Source of the DNA: Verrucomicrobiota bacterium
Lineage (GTDB): Bacteria; Verrucomicrobiota; Verrucomicrobiia; Limisphaerales; CAIMTB01
Assembly: GCA_963205105.1 (NCBI GenBank)
Contig: CAUJJW010000190.1
Coordinates: 45,192-109,191 of the forward strand
Length of the DNA stretch: 64,000 nucleotides
Direction of reading: 5' to 3'
Made by a program: the position numbers and the translations under genes
Part shown: in pieces, positions 51,973 through 60,373 of the stretch
Numbering within the stretch: the first letter of the stretch is position 1
How the letters are laid out: the number at the start of each line of letters is the position of its first letter
Notes under the pieces: generated by a model
The model's database searches: none
The model's input: the letters and a program-made list of their open reading frames with translations, nothing else
What the model was told of the DNA's origin: nothing

Positions 51973-52218
51973 ATGGCTTCCTCCTTTGTCCCGCTGGTTG
52001 CTCGCAAATCCGGTTCCCCGGCCGGTGCCGGCGCGCCGGGAGCTGCCTCACCCGCGTTCACTCCGCTGCGTGGCCACGTGCCAGCCGCCTGCGCTGAGAC
52101 TTCCTCCTCGCCCGCGCGGGAGCCGGTGGTGACCCTTCAGAAGGACGGCGACCGCGTCATCGGCATCCGGATCGAGTGCGGCTGCGGCCAGGTCATCGAG
52201 CTGGCGTGCAGCTACTGA
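51973..52218 (+). CDS. Unknown small protein with C-terminal CGC motif
   Basis: 81 residues. The N-terminal 50 are Ala/Pro/Ser-rich; the C-terminal 30 (VTLQKDGDRVIGIRIECGCGQVIELACSY) are conserved-looking and contain three cysteines (CGC plus one near the end), suggesting a small metal- or thiol-binding fold. I recall similar short cysteine-containing proteins next to motB in other phyla but cannot name a family. Co-directional, 20 bases after motB, last gene of the block. Confidence 0.6.
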   Translation: MASSFVPLVARKSGSPAGAGAPGAASPAFTPLRGHVPAACAETSSSPAREPVVTLQKDGDRVIGIRIECGCGQVIELACSY

Positions 52219-52420
52219 CCGGGTTGGTTCGGATGGCATCCACCTCGGGCTTCCCCCGCTGCGCGGGTGGTAGGGTCGCAGCGCTGAACTCCCTCGTCTT
52301 CTTACGAATCGTTCCGGCTCCTTCCGCTTGGCGGCAAATTCGACCGTGGCTTTAGGGCAGGTTTTACCACGGGCACCAGGGAACCAGGGGTTTTGGCACG
52401 GGAAGTGGGGGTTTCTCAAT

Positions 52421-52436
52421 TGGCACGTGTCGTGCT
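52421..52436 (+). promoter_or_regulatory. Sigma-54 promoter for flgF operon
   Basis: TGGCACGTGTCGTGCT: full TGGCACG -24 element, GG (52422-52423) and GC (52434-52435) exactly 10 bases apart; the -12 element has GTGC in place of TTGC. Predicted start ~52447, only about 7 bases before the flgF ATG. Confidence 0.75.
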
Positions 52437-52453
52437 GACTCGTCCCTCGACGT

Positions 52454-53206
52454 ATGAACGTGAGCCTCTATCAAGCGGCGTCGGCCCTCGACGCAACCTC
52501 CCGCTGGCAAGAGGTGATCTCCGAGAACCTCGCCTCCAGCCCGGTTCCCGGGTACCGGAAACAGGAAGTCTCCTTCAACGCCACGTCGGCGGGCATGCGT
52601 CCCGGGGTGGTTCCTTCGGAGCTCGGCGGGGCCCAGCAGCTGGCGATCCCGCAGGCGCGGACCTCGACCAGTTTTCTCTCGGGCGAAATGAAGTTCACGG
52701 GCGAGACCACCCATGTCGCGATCGACGGCAAGGCGTTCTTCGAGGTGGAACTTCCCAGTGGCGACACGGCCTACACCCGCGACGGCGAGTTCCAACTCAA
52801 CTCGGCCGGCCAGTTGGTGACCAAGCAGGGCTATCCGGTGCTGAGCGAAGGCGGCCCCATCGTGGTGGCGCTGGACCGTCGCGAACCCCTTTCGATCTCC
52901 GCCTCGGGCGAGATCAGCCAGGGAGCCGAAGTCAAAGGCCGGCTCAAACTCACGGCGTTCAGTGACGAACAGCTGTTGAAACACAACGGCGGGGGACTGT
53001 TCCTCGCCGATGATCCCGCGTTGCAGACGATCGGCGCGGCGGGATCGACGGTGCGCCAGGGATGGCTGGAAGGATCGAACGCCTCGGTGGTGGGCGAGAT
53101 GGCCAACCTGCTGACCGCAATGCGGACCTACGAGGCAAACCAACGCGTCATCCAGCTGCACGACGAGCGGATGGGCAAGGCCATCACCGAACTGTCCGGT
53201 TCCTAG
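52454..53206 (+). CDS. flgF: Flagellar rod protein FlgF
   Basis: 250 residues. N-terminal rod helix is somewhat divergent (ALDATSRWQEVISENLASSPVPGYRKQEV) and the C-terminal motif is present (MANLLTAMRTYEANQRVIQLHDE); middle has FFEVELPSGDTAYTRDGEFQLNSAGQLVTKQGYPVL. Proximal/distal rod junction protein. No ribosome site is visible ahead of ATG 52454. First gene of block III. Confidence 0.92.
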   Translation: MNVSLYQAASALDATSRWQEVISENLASSPVPGYRKQEVSFNATSAGMRPGVVPSELGGAQQLAIPQARTSTSFLSGEMKFTGETTHVAIDGKAFFEVELPSGDTAYTRDGEFQLNSAGQLVTKQGYPVLSEGGPIVVALDRREPLSISASGEISQGAEVKGRLKLTAFSDEQLLKHNGGGLFLADDPALQTIGAAGSTVRQGWLEGSNASVVGEMANLLTAMRTYEANQRVIQLHDERMGKAITELSGS

Positions 53207-53220
53207 CCTCCCACTGACCT

Positions 53221-54003
53221 ATGTTGCGCGCCCTTTATTCGTCCGCCGCGGGCATGCGAGCCCAGCAGCTCAACCTCGACGTCATCGCCAACAACCTGGC
53301 CAACGTCAACACGACCGGCTTCAAGAAGAGCAAGATCGAGTTCCAGGATCTCCTCTACCAGACCACCAAGGCCGCCGGCTCCGAACAGGGCGCCGGCAAT
53401 CAAACCCCCACCGGCGTTCAGATCGGCCACGGCTCCCAACCCGTCGCCACCGCCAAGGTCTTCACTTCCGGCGAACTCACCCAAACCGGTGAACGCCTCG
53501 ACGTCGCCGTCCAGGGCGATGGCTTCTTCGAAGTCCAGCTCCCCGACGGCACCCGCGCCTACACCCGCGACGGCGCCCTCAAGCTCGCCGCCGACGGCCG
53601 CATCACCACCAGTGAAGGTCTCGTGCTCCAGGGCGGTTTCCAACCCATCCCCGCCGGCACCACCGACATCTCCATCGCACCCACCGGCGAGGTCACCACC
53701 AAGAGCGGCGAAGACACCCAAAGCTTCCGCGTCCAGCTCGTCCGCTTCGCCAACCCCGCCGGTCTCGAAAATCTCGGCCGCAATCTCTACCGCGAAACCC
53801 CCGTGTCGGGACCGCCCGAAATCGGCAACCCCGGCGAGAACGGCTACGGCTCCCTCGAACAGGGCTACCTCGAAATGTCCAACGTCAAGGTCGTCGAGGA
53901 GATGGTGAACATGATCGTCGCCCAACGCGCCTACGAGGTGAACTCCAAGGCCGTTCAGGCCTCCGACGAAATGATGGGACTCAGCAACAATCTCCGCCGC
54001 TAG
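53221..54003 (+). CDS. flgG: Flagellar distal rod protein FlgG
   Basis: 260 residues, full family length, canonical start (MLRALYSSAAGMRAQQLNLD) followed by VIANNLANVNTTGFKKSKIEFQDLLYQT, core GDGFFEVQLPDGTRAYTRDGALKLAADG and end EMSNVKVVEEMVNMIVAQRAYEVNSKAV. Forms the distal rod. It lies 14 bases after flgF. Confidence 0.97.
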   Translation: MLRALYSSAAGMRAQQLNLDVIANNLANVNTTGFKKSKIEFQDLLYQTTKAAGSEQGAGNQTPTGVQIGHGSQPVATAKVFTSGELTQTGERLDVAVQGDGFFEVQLPDGTRAYTRDGALKLAADGRITTSEGLVLQGGFQPIPAGTTDISIAPTGEVTTKSGEDTQSFRVQLVRFANPAGLENLGRNLYRETPVSGPPEIGNPGENGYGSLEQGYLEMSNVKVVEEMVNMIVAQRAYEVNSKAVQASDEMMGLSNNLRR

Positions 54004-54027
54004 TTCGTTCGCCGGCCCAAGTCGTCC

Positions 54028-55239
54028 ATGAAACGCCGCTTCTCCCCCATCCTCACCGAGGAACGCCCCGGCAGTTCCGAGTCCGAAGGGACCCAGCGGC
54101 TGCTCGCCTCACGCCAGGCATCCTCGGATCGCCCCGTGGTTCGACGCCCCGGAACCGAGGGCCGTCGCGGAGCGGTTCTCCGCGTGGCTCACGCCGCCGG
54201 ACTCGGTCTGCTCTCCCTCTGGCTCGGCATCGCACACCCCGTCGGCGCCGCCGAACCGCCCAAAACGCAGCCGCGCCCTTCGGTTCTATCCCCGGCATCC
54301 GTCCCAACCCCAGCCGTCGCTTCCGCACCCACCATCGCCCCCGCTGCCACGGCCAATGCAGCGCTCGTGCTCGTTGAGTCCGCCGAGGTGGATGGAGAGG
54401 GCATCTTCCTCGACCAGATCGTCACCGCGACTCCCCCGTCCCCGTTGCCCCACCTCCGACTCGCCCCCGCCCCCGCCGTCGGCCAGGTGACTCTGCTCAC
54501 CCGCACCCAGGTGGTTGCCTGGATCCAAACCCAGGCCCCGGCCGTCAACACCACACGCTGGACCGGTCCCGAGCAGGGCAAGGTCACCCGCCGAACCCGC
54601 TCGCTCGACGAAACCGAGTTGAAGGAACTGCTCCAGACCACCCTCCAGCAGAATCATGTGAAGGACCGGGGTGAACTCGAGATCCGCCTCACCCGCCCCT
54701 GGACCAGCATCGCGGTCGCCGACGAACCCCTCACCCTCAAGGTGGTGGATCTCCCCGCCAGCGGCGTGGGTGCCAATTTCATCGTGCGCTTTGAGCTGTG
54801 GGCCGGTCAGGAACGGCTCGGCAACTGGCAGGTCGCCGCCACGGCCAAGGTCTGGCGCGAGATCTTTGTCGCCGAATCCCCCCTCAAGCGCGGCCAGTTG
54901 CTGCGCACCGCCCCCATCCTCCGCGAACGTCGCGATGTGCTCGCCCTCCGCGATGTGGCCGTCGTCGGTGTCGGCGAACAGGCCGGGGAGCTGGAGCTTC
55001 GTGAGAACGTAGGCGCCGGCCAGCCGATCTACGCCCGGTCCCTGCGGGTGCGCCCGGTGGTGTTCCGGGGGAGCATCGTGGACGGCATGATGTTCGAAGG
55101 CGGAATGACCATCACCCTGAAGGTGGAAGTTTTGGAAGACGGTCTTCCCGGCCACGTGGTCCGTGTCCGGAATCCGCGAACGCGACGGGAGATGTTGGGA
55201 AAGGTGAAGAATGAACAGACGATTCTCATTCCGATGTGA
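54028..55239 (+). CDS. flgA: P-ring assembly chaperone FlgA
   Basis: 403 residues as read from ATG 54028, longer than usual. A signal-peptide-like segment is at ~50-75 (VAHAAGLGLLSLWLGIAHPVGAAE), so the first ~45 residues may be untranslated or an unusual extension; an in-frame GTG near the VAHAAG position could be the real start. C-terminal SAF domain is clear (EIFVAESPLKRGQLLRTAPI, VGAGQPIYARSLRVRPVVFRG, MFEGGMTITLKVEVLEDGL). Periplasmic helper for FlgI. It overlaps flgH by 29 bases. Confidence 0.92.
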   Translation: MKRRFSPILTEERPGSSESEGTQRLLASRQASSDRPVVRRPGTEGRRGAVLRVAHAAGLGLLSLWLGIAHPVGAAEPPKTQPRPSVLSPASVPTPAVASAPTIAPAATANAALVLVESAEVDGEGIFLDQIVTATPPSPLPHLRLAPAPAVGQVTLLTRTQVVAWIQTQAPAVNTTRWTGPEQGKVTRRTRSLDETELKELLQTTLQQNHVKDRGELEIRLTRPWTSIAVADEPLTLKVVDLPASGVGANFIVRFELWAGQERLGNWQVAATAKVWREIFVAESPLKRGQLLRTAPILRERRDVLALRDVAVVGVGEQAGELELRENVGAGQPIYARSLRVRPVVFRGSIVDGMMFEGGMTITLKVEVLEDGLPGHVVRVRNPRTRREMLGKVKNEQTILIPM

Positions 55240-55849
55240 CCGGGCTCTGGTGCTCACTGTGATCGTGCTGCTCGCGGCCGCGCCGCTGGCCGCCGCGCAG
55301 TCCCTCTGGCAGAGCGACGCCGCCCGTTCGATGTTCGCCGACCGCCGGGCCCGCGCCGTGGGGGACATCCTCACCATCGTCGTCCAGGAAACCACGACCG
55401 CCACCAAGGCGAACACCACCAAGACCGCCAAGAACACCAGCCTCGACGCCGCGATCAATTCCTTCCTCTACAGCCCGGCCGGAAGCAGTTTTCTCACCAA
55501 GAACGGCCAGATGCCCGCCATCAACATGGCGTCGAAGAACACCTTCGACGGCGGCGGTTCCATCAACAACAGCGAGCGCATGAACGCCCGGATCGCCGTC
55601 CGGGTCGTCGAGGTGCTGCCCAACGGCAGCCTGGTGATCGAAGGCCGGCGCCAGACCAAGTTCAGCGGTGAAACCACCGACGCCGTCCTGCGCGGCGTGG
55701 TCCGTGCCGAGGACGTCTCCTCGCAGAACACGGTCCTGAGTTACAACGTCGCCGACGCCGCCATCCAGTACCTGTCGAAGGGCGTGGTGACCGACAGTCA
55801 GCGCAAGGGCTGGTTCTCGAAGATCTGGGACAAGGTGTCGCCCTTCTGA
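55211..55849 (+). CDS. flgH: Flagellar L-ring protein FlgH
   Basis: 212 residues. Signal peptide 1-28 (LVLTVIVLLAAAPLAAAQ) without a lipobox cysteine, whereas most FlgH are lipoproteins. Core motifs present: RARAVGDILTIVVQETTTAT, NARIAVRVVEVLPNGSLVIEGRRQ, LRGVVRAEDVSSQNTVLSYNVADAAIQYL. Forms the outer-membrane ring. Start ATG 55211 is inside the end of flgA. Confidence 0.95.
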   Translation: MNRRFSFRCDRALVLTVIVLLAAAPLAAAQSLWQSDAARSMFADRRARAVGDILTIVVQETTTATKANTTKTAKNTSLDAAINSFLYSPAGSSFLTKNGQMPAINMASKNTFDGGGSINNSERMNARIAVRVVEVLPNGSLVIEGRRQTKFSGETTDAVLRGVVRAEDVSSQNTVLSYNVADAAIQYLSKGVVTDSQRKGWFSKIWDKVSPF

Positions 55850-55856
55850 GCACCCG

Positions 55857-56996
55857 ATGCGAGCCACCACCATGATTCCCATGAACGCACGCGCTCTTCG
55901 ATGGACCCTTGGACTCCTGCTCTGCCTCGGGAACGGCATGGCCGCGCTCGGGATCAGCGCCAGGATCAAGGACATCGCCATGATCAGCGGCGTGCGGGAC
56001 AATCAATTGGTGGGTTACGGCCTCGTCGCGGGGATCAACGGCGATGGTGACAAGAACCCGATCTACACCCTTCAGGCCATCGCCAACCTCCTCCAACGCC
56101 AGGGCATCAACGTTCCGGCCGCCACCCTCTCCTCCAAGAACGTCGCGGCGGTCATGGTCACTGCCGATTTCCCGGCGTTCAAAAAGCCGGGCAGCCGGAT
56201 CGACATCACCGTGTCGTCCCTGGGCGACGCGAAGACCCTGCAGGGCGGTGTGCTGCTCCAAACCCCGCTGCTGGGCGTCGACGGCGAGATCTACGCCGTG
56301 GCCCAGGGACCTCTGTCCATCGGTGGTTTCGCGGCGGGGACCGACGGCGGCGGCGGTGCGAGTGTTCAGAAGAACCATCCGACCGTCGGCCAGATCGTCG
56401 GTGGAGCCCTGGTGGAGCGTGAGATTCCGATGGAAGTGCTCCGCGACAACGCGTTGGAGCTGATGCTGCGGGAACCTGACTTCACCTCGGCGGCCCGTCT
56501 GGCCCTGGTGATCAATGGCGTCTTCACCAACAGCGCGACGGCTCTGGATTCGACCACCGTCCGCGTGCGGCTTCCGGAGAACATGGAGGGGTCGACGGTG
56601 GATTTCATCGCCCGCCTGGAGGCGCTGGAGGTGAGTGCCGACAATCCCGCGCGGATCATCATCAACGAGCGTACGGGAACGATCGTGGCGACATCGCGTA
56701 TCCGCATTGCCGCGTGCGCGGTTTCCCACGGCAACCTCACCATCACCGTGGCCTCCACGCTGGATGTGTCGCAACCGGCGCCCCTGGCGCAGCAGGGAGA
56801 GACCGTGGTGACGCCGCGCACCGAGACCAGTGCGGACGAGGAGAAAGCCGGCTTAATTCCGCTGCCCGAGATGCCGACCATCGAGAAGGTGGCGAATGCC
56901 CTGAACTCGCTGGGGGTCACCCCGCGCGACATGATGTCCATCTTCCAGGCCATGAAACAGGCGGGAGCACTCCAGGCGGAGCTGATCCTGCGTTGA
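55857..56996 (+). CDS. flgI: Flagellar P-ring protein FlgI
   Basis: 379 residues. Signal peptide ~12-32; mature start RIKDIAMISGVRDNQLVGYGLVAGINGDGDK, then LLQRQGINVPAATLSSKNVAAVMVTADFPAF, GGGGASVQKNHPTVG and IIINERTGTIVATSRIRI, all typical. Polymerises around the rod in the peptidoglycan layer. Alternative downstream ATGs at residues 6 and 9 are possible starts. Follows flgH. Confidence 0.97.
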   Translation: MRATTMIPMNARALRWTLGLLLCLGNGMAALGISARIKDIAMISGVRDNQLVGYGLVAGINGDGDKNPIYTLQAIANLLQRQGINVPAATLSSKNVAAVMVTADFPAFKKPGSRIDITVSSLGDAKTLQGGVLLQTPLLGVDGEIYAVAQGPLSIGGFAAGTDGGGGASVQKNHPTVGQIVGGALVEREIPMEVLRDNALELMLREPDFTSAARLALVINGVFTNSATALDSTTVRVRLPENMEGSTVDFIARLEALEVSADNPARIIINERTGTIVATSRIRIAACAVSHGNLTITVASTLDVSQPAPLAQQGETVVTPRTETSADEEKAGLIPLPEMPTIEKVANALNSLGVTPRDMMSIFQAMKQAGALQAELILR

Positions 56997-57009
56997 CCTC
57001 TGTCGTGCC

Positions 57010-57426
57010 ATGAGTTTCACCGCCATCCAAACGCCCAACATCCGGCCGATCACCGGCGATTTTTCGGGTGAAGGACTCGCACGCTTCGCCCGCAACCCGC
57101 AGGTCAGCGAGTCCGACAAGATCGCGGAGGCATCCCGCCAGTTCGAGGCGGTTCTCCTGCGGCAAATCCTTTCCGCGGCACGCAAGACGGTGATCCGCTC
57201 CGGGCTGGAGCAGGAATCCGCCGCCTCGGATATGTATCAGGACATGATCAACGCGCATCTCGCCGACGCCATCACGGGTGCCGGCGGGCTGGGGTTGGCG
57301 CGCAGTCTGCAACTTCAGGTCAACCGTCCATCCCAACCGCTGGACGAACAGGAGACCGTACCCGAGGGGGATCTGCGGTCGGTGACAGGATTCACCCACG
57401 ATGGCTACCGAGCCCGCCATGATTGA
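57010..57426 (+). CDS. flgJ: FlgJ-type rod-binding protein without muramidase
   Basis: 138 residues, matching only the N-terminal rod-binding half of FlgJ (IAEASRQFEAVLLRQILSAARKTV, SASDMYQDMINAHLADAI-like segment with GGLGLARSLQLQV). The peptidoglycan-hydrolase domain of enteric FlgJ is absent, as in many phyla where a separate lytic enzyme acts. Located between flgI and flgN; overlaps flgN by 26 bases. Confidence 0.88.
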   Translation: MSFTAIQTPNIRPITGDFSGEGLARFARNPQVSESDKIAEASRQFEAVLLRQILSAARKTVIRSGLEQESAASDMYQDMINAHLADAITGAGGLGLARSLQLQVNRPSQPLDEQETVPEGDLRSVTGFTHDGYRARHD

Positions 57427-57916
57427 TACACTTCAACAACTGATCGAGACGCTTCGTCACGAACTCCAGCAGTACGGCGAAATGCTTGCCCTGATGGATC
57501 GGGAGCAGGATCTCATCGTCCAACGTTCCAGCCAGGAACTGTTCGACACCGTGTCGGCCATCCAGAGCCAGGCCGGTTTCATCCAGAACGCACGCTCGCG
57601 CCGGGAACAGGTCCGCGCCGATCTCGCCGAACGCCTCGGCCGTTCCATGGACGCCTCCTTCGAGGAGATCGTGCCCCTGGTTCCCCCCGAGTACCGGCCG
57701 TTGCTGGAAGCGCTCGTCCGGGAGAACAATCAACTGCTCTTCCGCGTCCAGCAGCGCGCCCGGCAGAACCATTTGCTGCTCAGCCGTTCCCTCGAATTGA
57801 TGCAACGGTTCCTGTCGACGTTGTTCCCGACCCGGGACAACCAGGTGTACAACGACCACGGGACCCGGCCGATCTGGGCTCCCACCCTCCGACCCCTGTA
57901 CGAAGCCGTCGGTTAG
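57401..57916 (+). CDS. flgN: Flagellar export chaperone FlgN
   Basis: 171 residues from ATG 57401 (ATG 57419 is an alternative that overlaps the flgJ stop). Almost all helix: IDTLQQLIETLRHELQQYGEMLALMDREQDLIVQ, VRADLAERLG, LVRENNQLLFRVQQRARQNHLLLSRSL. Typical FlgN-type pattern, and position directly before flgK and flgL, its known clients, supports the call. Confidence 0.85.
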   Translation: MATEPAMIDTLQQLIETLRHELQQYGEMLALMDREQDLIVQRSSQELFDTVSAIQSQAGFIQNARSRREQVRADLAERLGRSMDASFEEIVPLVPPEYRPLLEALVRENNQLLFRVQQRARQNHLLLSRSLELMQRFLSTLFPTRDNQVYNDHGTRPIWAPTLRPLYEAVG

Positions 57917-57931
57917 GAAACCAAGGATCTC

Positions 57932-59359
57932 ATGCTCGGACTTTTTGGCACCCTGAACCTCGCCACCCGCTCGCTCGCCACCCAGCGAGGGGGAACGGAG
58001 GTGGCGGGCCACAACCTCGCCAATGTCAGCAACCCTGCCTACGCCCGGCAGCGGATGCGCATCGAGACGTCCGTCACCATGCTCTCCGAGCTGGGACCCC
58101 AGGGTACCGGCGCCGATGGCGTGTCCATCGAGCGCCTTCGCAACACCCTGCTCGACGGTCAGATCGTCGAGGAAGCCAGCGTCCTCGGTTCGTTGACCGC
58201 CCAACAGCAGGCCCTCCAGTACGCCCAGGCGAATCTCGGACAGCGCATCGACCGCCAGGCCACCGGCACCGAAGGCGCCGCCGCCGCGTCCGGTGTCGGC
58301 GGCGCCCAGGGTCTCGCCGAAACCCTCACCGGCCTCTTCTCCGCCTTCCAAAGTCTCTCCACCAACCCGACCTCCCTCACCGACCGCCAGGCCGTCATGA
58401 TGAAGGCCCAGGATGTCGCCACCCAGTTCAACCAGGTCTCGCACCGGCTCGGTGAGGTGAACACCCTGCTCAACCGGTCCGTCGAGTCCGAGGTCGATCA
58501 GGTCAACGCCGCCATCAAGGACATCGCCTCCCTCAACGCCCAAATCATGGGCGTCGAAGGCGCCGGTGGCATGGCCAACGATCTCAGGGACGCCCGCCAG
58601 CAGCGCCTCGAGGAGCTCGGCAAATACGCCAGCATCACCGTGACCGAAAGCGCCAGCGGCGCCGTGGACATCACTCTCGACGGGGTCGCCATGACCGCCG
58701 GCCGCGAAGTCATCGAACAGCTGGAGGCCTACGACCCCGGCAATGGTCAGCTGCTGCTCCGGGGCCAGACCTCCGGCACCGCCATCAATCTCTCCGGTGG
58801 CTCGCTCCAGGGCACCATCGAGGCCCGCGACGGCGATGTCGCCCTGCTGCAAACCACCCTCGACAACCTCGCCTCCGCCCTGATCACCCGCGTCAACGCC
58901 GTCCACTCCGCCGGCTATGCCCTCGACGGATCCACCGGCGAAAACATCTTCGGAGGAACCGACGCCGCCACGATCTCCGTCAACAGCCTCCTTCTCGACC
59001 AACCCAGCCGCGTCCAGGCTTCCGGCGTCGCCGGCGCCGTCGGCGACAACCAGGTCGTGCTCGCCCTCGCCCGCCTCTCGGAGGAATCCCAGGCCAGCCT
59101 CGGTGGACAGAAATTTGGTGACAGCTACAACCAGGCCGTCTCGCGCCTGGGTTCCGCGTTGTCTTCCCTCAACGGACAGATCGACAACGAAACCATCGTG
59201 AGCGACATGCTCAACCGTCAGCGGGACTCCGTCAGCGGCGTCTCGCTCGATGAGGAAATGACCGATCTGATCCGCTTTCAGCGCGCGTTTCAGGCCTCCG
59301 CCCGACTCGTGTCGACCGTCGATGAAATGTTGGAGATCGTGATGTCCTTGAAACGATGA
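57932..59359 (+). CDS. flgK: Hook-filament junction protein FlgK (HAP1)
   Basis: 475 residues. N-terminal SLATQRGGTEVAGHNLANVSNPAYARQRMRIE and C-terminal DSVSGVSLDEEMTDLIRFQRAFQASARLVSTVDEMLEIV are diagnostic. The middle has Gln/Ala-rich helices and the conserved SVESEVDQVNAAIKDIASLNAQI. First junction protein between hook and filament. Confidence 0.96.
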   Translation: MLGLFGTLNLATRSLATQRGGTEVAGHNLANVSNPAYARQRMRIETSVTMLSELGPQGTGADGVSIERLRNTLLDGQIVEEASVLGSLTAQQQALQYAQANLGQRIDRQATGTEGAAAASGVGGAQGLAETLTGLFSAFQSLSTNPTSLTDRQAVMMKAQDVATQFNQVSHRLGEVNTLLNRSVESEVDQVNAAIKDIASLNAQIMGVEGAGGMANDLRDARQQRLEELGKYASITVTESASGAVDITLDGVAMTAGREVIEQLEAYDPGNGQLLLRGQTSGTAINLSGGSLQGTIEARDGDVALLQTTLDNLASALITRVNAVHSAGYALDGSTGENIFGGTDAATISVNSLLLDQPSRVQASGVAGAVGDNQVVLALARLSEESQASLGGQKFGDSYNQAVSRLGSALSSLNGQIDNETIVSDMLNRQRDSVSGVSLDEEMTDLIRFQRAFQASARLVSTVDEMLEIVMSLKR

Positions 59360-59427
59360 CGTCGTCAGCGCTCGCGGCCGGCTGAGGGTATCCCTTGGCG
59401 GACCCCACCCTTTCGAACCCACCTCCT

Positions 59428-60363
59428 ATGCGCGTCACCTCGAACACCTTCCCGAACACGTTGCGGGAACAGCTGCTTCGGCTGAACCAGCGACAGAGCC
59501 GCCTGCAAAGCCAGGCTGCCACGGGTCAGTTGCTCGCCTTGCCCGAGGACAATCCCGCCGCCATGCGGCGCGTTCTCGACATGCAGAACGAGGCGGGTTC
59601 GGTGAGCCAGTACCAGAGCAATGTGGCCCGCCATCAGGAGCTCGCCACCGCCACCTACTCCGGACTCAAGGCTCTCCGCTCACTCGTGGATCGCGCCGGT
59701 GAAATCGCCACCCTCGCCGGCGGGATCCAGCCCGGTCGCGATCTCAAATTGTACGCCACCGAGGTCAACGGCCTCCTCGAACAGGCCTTGCAGGTCGCCA
59801 ACAGCCAGAATCGGGGCGATTACCTGTTCGCAGGCACCCAGGCCGATCAGCCCGCATTCGTGGCCACCCGCGATGCCGATGGCAAGGTCACTTCCATCGC
59901 CTATCAGGGAAACACGTCGATCGCCGAAAGCGAGGTCTCCGACAATCTGCAGATGAGCGCCCAGGTCCCGGGCGCCAACAGCACCGGTGTCGGAACCCGC
60001 GGACTCATGTCGGATTCACGCTCCGGCGCCGATCTCTTCCAACATCTGCTCTCGCTCCGGGACCGGCTCGACGCCGGTGACGCCACCGCCGTCGCCGCCA
60101 ACAGCCTGGATGAACTCAAGGCGGACGAGGAACATCTTCTGGTTCACATGGGCGCCAACGGCGCAGCCCAGGCCCGTCTCGAAACCACCCAGTCCCTGCT
60201 CAAGGACCGTTCCTCCTCCATCGAGGTGCTCGTTTCCAAGGAGGCCGACGCCGATCTCGCGCAGACACTTGTTCGCCTCAGCGAAATCCAAACCGCCTAC
60301 CAAGCGGCCCTCCAAAGCGGCGGCTCCATCCTCAACCGATCCCTGCTCGACTACATACGATGA
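59428..60363 (+). CDS. flgL: Hook-filament junction protein FlgL (HAP3)
   Basis: 311 residues from ATG 59428 (a TTG 33 bases upstream is less likely). Flagellin-like ends: LLRLNQRQSRLQSQAATGQLLALPEDNPAAMRRVL at the N-terminus and LAQTLVRLSEIQTAYQAALQSGGSILNRSLLDYI at the C-terminus; core LLEQALQVANSQNRGDYLFAGTQADQPAF. Last gene of block III; convergent with the gene at 60374. Confidence 0.95.
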   Translation: MRVTSNTFPNTLREQLLRLNQRQSRLQSQAATGQLLALPEDNPAAMRRVLDMQNEAGSVSQYQSNVARHQELATATYSGLKALRSLVDRAGEIATLAGGIQPGRDLKLYATEVNGLLEQALQVANSQNRGDYLFAGTQADQPAFVATRDADGKVTSIAYQGNTSIAESEVSDNLQMSAQVPGANSTGVGTRGLMSDSRSGADLFQHLLSLRDRLDAGDATAVAANSLDELKADEEHLLVHMGANGAAQARLETTQSLLKDRSSSIEVLVSKEADADLAQTLVRLSEIQTAYQAALQSGGSILNRSLLDYIR

Positions 60364-60373
60364 TGCCGACGGT

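Noticed and set aside
52394..52410. TGGCACGGGAAGTGGG as a second sigma-54 promoter before flgF
   Set aside because: No GC dinucleotide 10 bases after GG; the element at 52421 fits much better.
57392..59422. Long minus-strand ORF (676 codons) opposite flgN/flgK
   Set aside because: Shadow frame of flgK; no recognisable protein features.
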